Below, piece by piece: positions 54,963-64,000 of a stretch of 64,000 bases of DNA; within the stretch, counting starts at the first letter, position 1, and every line of letters begins with the position of its first letter. The stretch is from Antedon mediterranea. Taxonomy: Eukaryota; Echinodermata; Crinoidea; Comatulida; Antedonidae. The position numbers were made by a program, and so were the translations under genes. The stretch is from assembly GCF_964355755.1 (NCBI RefSeq), contig NC_092674.1, positions 30,492,001-30,556,000 on the forward strand, in the 5' to 3' direction. Under the pieces are notes generated by a model. That model was not told where the DNA came from and did not search any database. It saw only the letters and a list, made by a program, of their open reading frames with translations.

Positions 54963-55574
54963 ATGAACACTTTTCTATTCGTTTTCTGTTTAAAAAAAAG
55001 ATATATTTATCGTATATTTTTCAATCAAACATGTTTTTACTTCGACAGAGTTGTGAGCTTGTTAGTGGGCATATTATTTGCTGTCACACAAATGAAGTAT
55101 GGCGTGGAATCAAAAACTGTTTGTCCAACCTTTTGGGTTCCATTCCAAGAAAGCTGTTATCGTATCTTTGGAAACTTGTTGAACTGGAGTGACGCAGAGG
55201 AAAGTTGTAACAAGTACTTCAATGAGTTCGAAATGGGTCACATGGTTTCTATCAGAAGCTCTGTTGAAAATCGGTTTGTCGCAGACCTCTGGGAATCGGC
55301 TACTAATGGGCGGACCACTACGCCTGTCCAAGGAGGTGTACCGGTTAACTACTGGATTGGCTTGAGCAACAAAGACAATGTATCTCGTTGGGTATGGAGT
55401 GATACCAGCGAAGAAGCGGTGTATACAGAATGGGCCCCATCTGAACCAAATTACTTGCAAGTGGATCACTGCGCCCATACTTGGCCAAAAAATGGAAATA
55501 GCCTAACTTGGAACAACTGGCGCTGTGACAAATTGTTGTTCTTTGTGTGTGAGCTGCCCCAAAGCCGACATTAG
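54963..55574 (+). CDS. C-type lectin-like protein, copy 2
   Basis: 203 codons, protein identical to 26023-26634: six-cysteine CTLD, WIGL, EPN, and WNN in place of WND. Upstream tandem repeats and downstream minisatellite are also the same. If the duplication is real, this doubles the gene dose of one lectin. Confidence 0.8.
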   Translation: MNTFLFVFCLKKRYIYRIFFNQTCFYFDRVVSLLVGILFAVTQMKYGVESKTVCPTFWVPFQESCYRIFGNLLNWSDAEESCNKYFNEFEMGHMVSIRSSVENRFVADLWESATNGRTTTPVQGGVPVNYWIGLSNKDNVSRWVWSDTSEEAVYTEWAPSEPNYLQVDHCAHTWPKNGNSLTWNNWRCDKLLFFVCELPQSRH

Positions 55575-55667
55575 ATAAATTGTATGCAATTCGACATTGC
55601 GTTTTTAGTTCTCCCTTGTTTGCTTCTTAAATTGTACATAGTTTTTACACATTTTATCTCGACGCGC

Positions 55668-56522
55668 CACCTAAAAACTCTCAATCCCAGTATAGCTTAT
55701 GGCTCGACGCGTCACCTAAAAACTCTCAATCCCAGTATAGCTTTTGGCTCGACGCGCCACCTAAAAACTCTCAATCCCAGTATAGCTTATGGCTCGACGC
55801 GTCACCTAAAAACTCTCAATCCCAGTATAGCTTTTGGGTCGACGCGCCACCTAAACACTCTCAATCCCAGTATAGCTTTTGGCTCGACGCGCCACCTAAA
55901 CACTCTCAATCCCAGTATAGCTTATGGCTCGACGCGCCACCTAAACACTCTCAATCCCAGTATAGCTTATGGCTCGCGACGCGTCACCTAAAAACTCTCA
56001 ATCCCAGTATAGCTTTTGGCTCGACGCGCCACCTAAACACTCAATTCCAGTATAGCTTATGGCTCGACGCGTCACCTAAACACTCAATCCTAGTATAGCT
56101 TATGGCTCGACGCGTCACCTAAACACTCAATCCCGGTATAGCTTTTGGCTCGACGCGTCACCTAAACACTCAATCCCAGTATAGCTTATGACTCGACGCG
56201 TCACCTAAACACTCAATCCCAGTATAGCTTATGGCTCGACGCGTCACCTAAACACTCAATCCCGGTATAGCTTATGGCTCGACGCGTCACCTAAACACTC
56301 AATCCCGGTATAGCTTATGGCTCGACGCGTCACCTAAACACTCAATCCCGGTATAGCTTATGGCTCGACGCGTCACCTAAACACTCAATCCCAGTATAGC
56401 TTATGGCTCGACGCGTCACTTAAACACTCAATCCCAGTATAGCTTATGGCTCGACGCGTCACCTAAACACTCAATCCCAGTATAGCTTATGGCTTGACGC
56501 GCCACCTAAACAGTAATAATAA
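55668..56522. repeat. 43/45-bp minisatellite, copy 2
   Basis: Same unit order and variants as 26728-27582. The following AATAAA is at 56635-56640. Confidence 0.95.
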
Positions 56523-56707
56523 CAATAATAATAACAGTTAATATGAAATTCATTCATATCTTTGGAAGGAGATGATTTTATTTAACTTTAGTTATCATTT
56601 AATTGTATGTGAATTGATTATACATCTCTGTTGAAATAAAGTGTCTTCAAATGACATGGCGTTTCCATTATGTTGTTGTTTATTAGTATTACGGTTATCT
56701 TTCGTAA

Positions 56708-56867
56708 AGCTTCGTTCCCACTAGGACGCAACGCAAGAACGTACGTAAGCGCAACGTAATATGACCAATCACATGCGATGGATTATACGATAAACTGTCG
56801 CTTATTGGTCAATTTGCGTGAGTTACGCTTACGTCCTTGCGAATTGCATCACATTGGAAACCAAGCT
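56708..56867. mobile_element. 160-bp MITE, copy 2
   Basis: Copy of 27768-27927. Confidence 0.7.
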
Positions 56868-57573
56868 TTATGTCATGCGTGTCTAAAGCTAGTTGAAACC
56901 AAGCTGTTGTGTTTTTTCAAGTGTGTTTAATATTAAAATAAAATTAAGCTTTTTATATTAATTTCTGACCCGTGTTATATTTCGATCATGAAGTTTCAAC
57001 CTATTTTTCTATCTATCCATCGTCAGATTTGTTTGCAAGTACCGCAGTAATATACTATAGATCTAAAAAGCACACAAGACACAATCAAATGTTGCTATAC
57101 AATTTATTTTTTGGCGTCTGTCGGAATTGTTAGTGACTTTATTAGTTGTGTTAATCTTTGCTGATTTTAGCCGCCTTTTATGTATTTTGGTCTTCTTAAA
57201 CAATTTATTCTTTAAATAAACTAACATTTTATTAACAAAAAGAGGAATAAGTTACAGCTATATGTAAACATTTTATGAAACTGTAATAGAGAAAGGGAAT
57301 TATCACTGGCTACACAAATATATACAATATTATATTTTGTATTTGCTAATGTGTACACTACCAAACTTGATGTGACAAAAAAATGCGATGACGTCATATC
57401 ACAACCATTTGGGCACACACTTTTTTTGTCAAACTAGTTTGATAATGTAGACAGAGCTTAATACAAAAATCAAAGGTTAAGATAAATCATACAAATTTGT
57501 ATATCAATTCTTCCAGCTATAGAAAGTTTAATTAATAAATGCAGTGGAATATAATTCTTTAATATGGATTTGT
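56868..57573. other. Intergenic lectin-D', nothing recognised
   Basis: Copy of 27928-28633. Confidence 0.45.
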
Positions 57574-60500
57574 TTATTTTTGTAGAAGATGAGGTTCCTC
57601 CCGGCAGCGCCAACTATCAGCAGTAGGCCTACGGACTGTGAAATAAAACAATAAACAACAAATTAAATTAATTAAAATTAAATAATATATTAAGTTTGAA
57701 ATAAATTTCATAATAGAATAAGCTAAAATTCTAAATTCTATATAAATAAGATGTGTGGAGAAAGAAATAGTCATGTTAACAAAAAACTAGGCCTCAGACC
57801 AAAAAAAGTATAATATGTAGCGCCCCCAGCGACCAGTTTACTTGTTGAGTTCAATTATAGTTGTGACACGCCATAAGGGGCAACAAATTTAGTCTTATCA
57901 GGGAAGAGTTAAATTGTAATTTAACTCTTCCCTGGTCTTATGAACAATATCTAACCAATAATTACTTACTGTGGCACCGTGTTCCTGCATAACAGTCACG
58001 GCAAGTACAGTGATAAGTAGAACCACTTCTACTACACCGACCACCATTCTGACATGGGTTGGGGTGACAGGGATCTAAATCAAACATGTTTTTTCAAAAG
58101 TAGTTCACATATCAAATATTCATAGATGTCGTACTGTTGTTTATTTTTTATTGATTTATTGTCTCAATTACTTTATCTGTTTACTTGTTAATTATATTAT
58201 TTTAGTTCGATAGGGTCTTATACGTGACAAGAATAATTTGTTCTTCTGGTGTAGATCCTCAATATGATATTGAAATAAAAATAACCGTTGAAGAGTATAA
58301 TTGTTCCATGGAAAAGAACGTTAAATAAATGAATGAACGAACGAATGAATGAAACGCATATGATTACTCAACGTAGCGACAACAGCATATTTTGATTCAC
58401 CATGTTGGCCCAATTTTAGTTGGATTAGTTTACTGATGGATTTGATATAATAAATAAAACTTACCTGGAGCCGGCACGGATCCACCACTATTTCCTGTGA
58501 ATACGGAATAAAATGAATTAATTACTAATATAAAGTAGTGAATAACATTATTTTCGCTAAGTGTTGAGAGACTAATTGTGTTGAGAGACATTCATAGCAA
58601 ATGGACTTATTGAGTCCAAACGACGGCAAAACACTAAATAAATAGTTCGTAGAAACAACAGTGAATTTTAGTCTATAGCATACTACAAGACTGCTCTCGC
58701 ACATTCATATAATATATGTTTATATAGTACTGTAGCATTTACCTTTTGGTCCTGGTGGTCCCTGTGATCCTTTCGGTCCTGGTGGTCCCCGGCCTCCTCC
58801 CGAACCTTTTGTTCCCGGTGGTCCCCGTGGCCCTTGTGCTCCCCGATTCCCTCCCGATCCCTTTGGTCCTGGTGGCCCACGTGCTCCTTGTGGTCCCCGA
58901 GCTCCTCCTGAACCCTTTGGTCCCGGTGGTCCTTGTGCTCCCCGATTCCCTCCTGATCCTTTTGGTCCTGGTGGTCCCCGTGGCCCTTGTGCTCCCCGAT
59001 TCCCTCCCGATCCCTTTGGTCCCGGTGGCCCACGTGCTCCTTGTGGTCCCTGAGCTCCTCCTGAACCCTTAGGTCCCGGTGGTCCTTGTGCTCCCCGATT
59101 CCCTCCTGATCCTTTTGGTCCTGGTGGTCCCAGTGGCCCTTGTGCTCCCCGATTTCCTCCCGATCCCTTTGGTCCCGGTGGCCCACGTGCTCCTTGTGCC
59201 CCCCGAGTTCCTCCTTCCCCTTTTTGTCCTTGTGGTCCTTGTGCTCCCCGATTCCCTCCCGATCCTTTTGGTCCTGGTGGTCCACGTGCTCCTTGTGGTC
59301 CCCGAGCTCCCCCTGATCCCTTTGGTCCTGGTGGTCCTTTTGGCCCTTGTGCTCCTTGAGCTCCTCCTGATCCTTTTGGTCCTGGTGGTCCCTTTGGCCC
59401 TTGTGCTCCTTTAGCTCCTCCTGATCCTTTTGGTCCTGGTGGTCCTTTTGGCCCTTGTGCTCCTTGAGCTCCTCCTGATCCCTTTGGTCCAGGTGGTCCT
59501 TTTGGCCCTTGTGCTCCTTGAGCTCCTCCTGATCCCTTTGGTCCTGGTGGTCCTTGTGGTCCCATTGATCCTGTCGATCCCTTGTACCCTGGTGATCCCT
59601 TTTGCCCATTGTCTCCGGCAGTTCCTAATAAATTGTACCAATTATGTCAATAAACGTAGTACTGAAGAAAGTTACAAACACAATAGAATAGAGTAGAACT
59701 AGAAAACTGGGCTTAGATGTACAAGCCTGGCTTTGATGCGATGCGCAAATGACTGCATTTTGAAGCAGTATGTAAGTGACAGAAGTAAGAATTTACTTTG
59801 TCATATTCAGGAATTATGATGAATCAAAATCCTAATACAAACAAAGTACTTACTCTGAGGGTCCCTAATGATCAGAAATTGCTGGATGGATCACCCTCAT
59901 TAAATATGGTCAACAACAAAAAAATTACTTAGTATTATTTAAAAAAAAAACAAGTAAAAGTAATCACTTACCTCGGTCCCCTTTCGGGCCCTTTAGACCT
60001 ATTAGTATAAAAGTACGTTAATATATTTAATTAATTACACACACCGTGCTATCGCAAACATTATTGATTTCAGAAATATTTATTAAACCTAAATGCTTTT
60101 CTAAAATTCTAGTACAAATGTTCTATGTGTATTTCGTTTCTGTTTTCTGACCAATGCAACTCACTCACCAGGTTCGCCTTTTTGTCCCGGCATGCCCACA
60201 CCAAGTTCCCCTTTATTTCCTAGAGGACCAGGATTTCCTTTTTCACCCATATCACCTTTAAAATAAATGTATAGATTAATGTAGGCCTATATTTTGACCA
60301 TTTCAATTTGTATGTGAATTTTGTTCCAGTTTTGTAATGACTATTAGTAATGTAAACAAACAAAATGTTGTACACCTCATCATATTATGGGGGACTTACC
60401 CTTTTCTCCTTTGCAACCGATCTCACCGTTTAATCCGGGAACACCAGGTATACCTGAAATATATTAATACAATTTCATTATTTTACTGTACTATTGTGTG

Positions 60501-60996
60501 ACGTAATTACATAACTTTGATCAATGTCACCACTAAACCCCGTCGTCATAACACCTCCCCACAACCAATTAGCTATACAATTGCAGGTGTTCCCAAATCA
60601 CACCATCACTTCAATTGAATACGTCTTTATGGAAATTACGTAGACATTCGTAACATATTATTTCGTTGTTGTTTTTACAGTTTGGTTTTCACTAGCGACG
60701 CAACGCGAGGAGGTACGCGCAACGCAAGCGAGTTGACCAATGACAAGCCACTGTTCGAATAATCAAAATATAATAATTTTTGATTGGTCAAATCACTTAC
60801 GTTGTGTTATGTCCTTGCGTTGCGTCAAAGAACTTATAACTTATATGTTATAATTTCTTTGGTTGCGTCGCTAGTGAGAAAACATTCACACATAGGCTAT
60901 AGTATTGCTATACTTTACTAAAATAACCCTCACCTGGAACTGCGGGAACTGGGCTGTTACCCTTCTGGCCTTTTGGGCCTGGTGGTCCTTTGGGAC
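57574..60996 (-). CDS. Gene D': collagen-EGF gene lacking exons 1-2, without the LTR element
   Basis: Exons: 60996-60934, 60453-60400, 60255-60169, 59998-59972, 59624-58743, 58494-58465, 58074-57970, 57635-57574. Same as gene D, including the 294-codon collagen exon and the missing anchor exons, but intron 8 is only about 390 bp and shows the empty retrotransposon site. Upstream, the same junction (near 61176) removes exons 1-2, so the deletion predates this duplication. Confidence 0.62.
57899..57934. mobile_element. 36-bp palindrome, copy 2
   Basis: Copy of 28959-28994 with the same GTCTTAT flanks. Confidence 0.8.
60680..60884. mobile_element. MITE in intron 3 of gene D'
   Basis: Copy of 40899-41103. 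Confidence 0.7.
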
Positions 60997-62963
60997 CTGA
61001 AAGAAATAGGGGTCATGAATAAAAAAAAATGTTTAAAAATATAGAAATAGTGCTTCATGATGTGTCCAGGAAAAGTTGAATTGAACAGAATTGAAATATT
61101 TAAAATTCACGTGTGTGTAATTTAGATACTACTGTAATACCAATTGTCAGTGAAAGAGCAAAATGAACAATTATTCAGCGGCCGCTTTCAGTAATTTAAT
61201 AATCATTTTGGATAGATATTCTCTAACTAAGGAGGCCTAACTTACCTTGTTATTCTAGTACACCAGTATCTTCTCATCTATCTATTATAGCAAGATTTCT
61301 GATACACGGTACTTTATACCAATATTAACGGAAACGAAAAGAATATTATATAAACCACTAAATGAGGAAAACATCCTATGATACTGGTACTCTTCCAGGA
61401 ATTGTTAAGGAAACCTACTATGAAAGTACAGAACCTATCATTGTCTTTTTTGGTATACTCAACTTGACTACCTGTCAGTCAGAGTTTGTGAATCTTTAGT
61501 CGACATAAATTAATTTGTAAATATATTCATTAAGTCTGGAATTTCAATTTTAGTGCCTGACGTATTCTCCCATGTACTGCTTCATTCTTCTGTTTAACTC
61601 TCCTCATTTTATCATGTAGTGACAACCATTTTCCTTCATTCTTTTTTCCTTAGTACGATGTATTATGACATGTTTCCCATTCGAATGAAAGTTCGTACGT
61701 GCTGGTATATAATTCAATTCAATTCAATTCAAATAAACATTTATTTCTTTCATTCATATTTGAGTAAAAAACATTATAATTTCTGATATTTTATAAATAA
61801 ATATTTTTTTTTTTTTAGAGATATAATACAGTAAATCATAATGTATAAAAAGATGATTCAGTTATATACAAAATGAAAGAGGCAAAAAAACCCAAGAAAG
61901 TATCGATCAATTGGAAAAAAAAATCCAATTGAAACTTGTATGTTGGGAAGCCATGTAAGAAGATTATATACTTATATATATAAATGTAAACATATAACTA
62001 CACAAACACATATAGATCAACAGACACACACACACACACACCAACAGTAAAGGAAGCAATTTCGAAAAAGTTTCTAAAGTTAAAAAAATATTACAAAATA
62101 GAGAAAACAATTAGTTATAATTTGAAATAAGATATTCTTTAAGTTTAAAAGTTGCAATCAATCCGGTAGTGAACAAATGTTCTGATGAAGACACGTGAAA
62201 CATTTTGACAATTTAAGGTTTGTAAAATGTGCTGTAGGTTTATTTAAAATTATACTTTATGTTTTTCATTGTTCTGACGCTTAAAAACTATTAAAGGGTT
62301 AAAGCAAATTTAATGTATAGTAACCTATAGTTTATACACAACACAAGTAATTTGTTTAAAGTACTACTTTTAAAGAAGGATGTGGTTTGTATATATGTGG
62401 GTTCGGAGTAATAGAAACGTTAAGATGACCAGTACATTGTTTGTGTTTCAGATTAATAGAAACAAGCAATGACGTACTATATAGTATTCGCACACTAAAG
62501 CGTGTCGCAACGAAATCCCAAACAACACGCGTCGTGATTGGTCAAAATACTTGCCTTGCGCTTACATCTTTGGGAATAATGGTGTTTCTACCGCTGTTAT
62601 AAAAAAAACCACACAACACACAAATAATATAAACTGTTTTATTCTAAAATTTTCACCGGCTTATTCTTTGTTGCTTTTAGTCACAATTGGTTTTGATTTT
62701 ACTTAATACAAAAAGAATAAATTGTAATAATAGAGAAAGAAATGAATGTGGCTATATACAATATTTTGTATTTTATGGTTATGCTAATATAGTCAGATAT
62801 GTATCTGATAGACTTGCAACAGTCTTTAACAGAGAGTCTCGTGACAGAATCGGGTGTAATACGAAAGTCAAACATCATACAAATTTGTATATTGATAATT
62901 ATTCTAGCTAGAAAGTTAGATTACTAAGAACATTGGAATAAATTCTTTAAACATGGATTCGTT
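60997..62963. other. Intergenic D'-C'
   Basis: Copy of 41216-43182, including the LINE-like tail (61714-62128) and the MITE fragment (62497-62587). Confidence 0.55.
61714..62128 (-). mobile_element. LINE/SINE-like tail element, copy
   Basis: Copy of 41933-42347. Confidence 0.65.
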
Positions 62964-64000
62964 TTATTTTCCATACATCCAAGCTTCCAGGCAATCAGAA
63001 CCACTTACAACTGCATGGCCTGTGAAATAAAAAGAAATCAAATATTAAAGATTGATTATATATTAGGCCTATCTTTTGTTCCAAGTTTTATTTTTAATCG
63101 GATATACTAAAATTCTACATTCTACAAAAAAGAAAGAATTTTTGACCAAAAAAGGCCTCCTTGGACGTGACCAAAATCAAAATCTAGTCTTTTTATTTGT
63201 TTAAAAGTTGCTAAGAGTTATGAAACGCCGCGCGCATAGGCAAACCTATAGCCTTTTTAATGAACAATGTCTCATACTTACTGTTGCATGTTGTTCCTCT
63301 AAAACAGTACTTGCAACTACATAGATAAGTAGAACCAAGCCTACTACATGTACCACCATTCTTACATGGATTGGGATGACAGGGACCTAAATCAAACATT
63401 AATGTTATTTAAAAGTATTTTAAAATACTGTATCACACATTCATTCACTAGCTTAAAGTATATTAGCTGATTAGTCAGAGTATACATGTTATACATAGAA
63501 TCCGAATGACGCCGAATGAACGAACGAACGAACGAGTAAAATAAGATAATTCAACGTAACGACATCAGTTTATTTTGATACGCCATGTGTGCCAAATTGT
63601 TTATCCTTTTACGATAATTTGATCGAATTCCCCCCCCCCCCCCGACAAATTTTACTGATTATACTGACGGATTTTATATAATAAATACAAATTACCTGGA
63701 GCTGGTCCCTCTGCGCCTGTGAATAAGAAATAAAATGAATTATTTAGTAATATAAAGTACTGTATGACACTATCGGAACTAAGTGTTGAGAAACCTTCTA
63801 AGCAAATTATTTAGTCCAAATGGCGGCAAAACACTAAAATAGATTCAAACAGTGACTTTTAATCTATAAAATATACTACAAGACCACTTGAAATTCAAAT
63901 ACATTTTATAGTAGCATTTACCCTTTGGTCCTCGTGATCCCTGTGATCCTTTAGGTCCTCGGGCTCCTTCTGATCCCTTTGATCCTGGTGGTCCTTGTGC
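62964..64000 (-). CDS. Gene C', 3' part, cut by the window end
   Basis: Exons seen: 63922-64000 (part of exon 7), 63716-63696, 63386-63282 (EGF), 63019-62964. Identical to gene C in the visible part. Exons 1-6, including exon 3 with or without the 4-bp insertion, lie outside the window. Confidence 0.7.

Larger units (their letters stand above)
47640..64000. repeat. Segmental duplication, copy 2 (no LTR element)
   Basis: Matches 18700-29488 and 38644-44219 almost base for base and continues past the window end. The retrotransposon's empty site is at 58425-58428. Confidence 0.92.

Overview
The window is nuclear DNA of an animal, not bacterial: genes are split by GT-AG introns, coding DNA is sparse, and MITEs, LINE fragments, satellites and an LTR retrotransposon are abundant. 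The gene content (transmembrane collagens with EGF domains, C-type lectins) and the repeat style suggest a marine invertebrate deuterostome, perhaps an echinoderm. That placement is inference.

Layout. Positions 1-4.1 kb hold a LINE 3' fragment, one candidate exon of an unknown gene, and nested MITEs. From 4.4 kb onward the window is a tandem array of a three-gene block, present three times: an A/D-type collagen gene and a B/C-type collagen gene (both minus strand), then a C-type lectin gene (plus strand). Block 1 is gene A (4.4-13.1 kb), gene B (14.9-19.2 kb) and a lectin (26.0 kb). Block 2 is gene D (28.6-41.2 kb), gene C (43.2-48.2 kb) and a lectin (55.0 kb). Block 3 is D' (57.6-61.0 kb) and the start of C' (63.0 kb to the window end). 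The 18.7-44.2 kb stretch, minus one retrotransposon, is nearly base-identical to 47.6-64.0 kb, so this is either a very young duplication or two haplotypes assembled in series.

The collagen genes encode type II membrane proteins: a short cytoplasmic tail and signal anchor (exon 1), a Cys-x-x-Cys stretch (exons 2/3), interrupted Gly-X-Y repeats (exons 3-8), one EGF-like domain (exon 9) and a short Cys-containing tail (exon 10). The exon models of A (353 aa) and B (375 aa) are open throughout. C has a 4-bp insertion in exon 3. D and D' lack exons 1-2. The lectins are single long-form CTLDs with an EPN motif and a cluster of tandem repeats on both sides.

Mobile DNA. A 9,155-bp Ty3/gypsy-type element with identical-looking 1,384-bp LTRs sits in intron 8 of gene D; D' supplies the empty site. 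Its gag resembles the PNMA family. Intron 2 of gene A is filled by about 170 copies of a 26-bp satellite that grew out of the exon-2 splice donor. A 36-bp perfect palindrome and a shortened 28-bp relative occur at two loci, each flanked by 7-bp target duplications, which suggests an extremely small mobile element.
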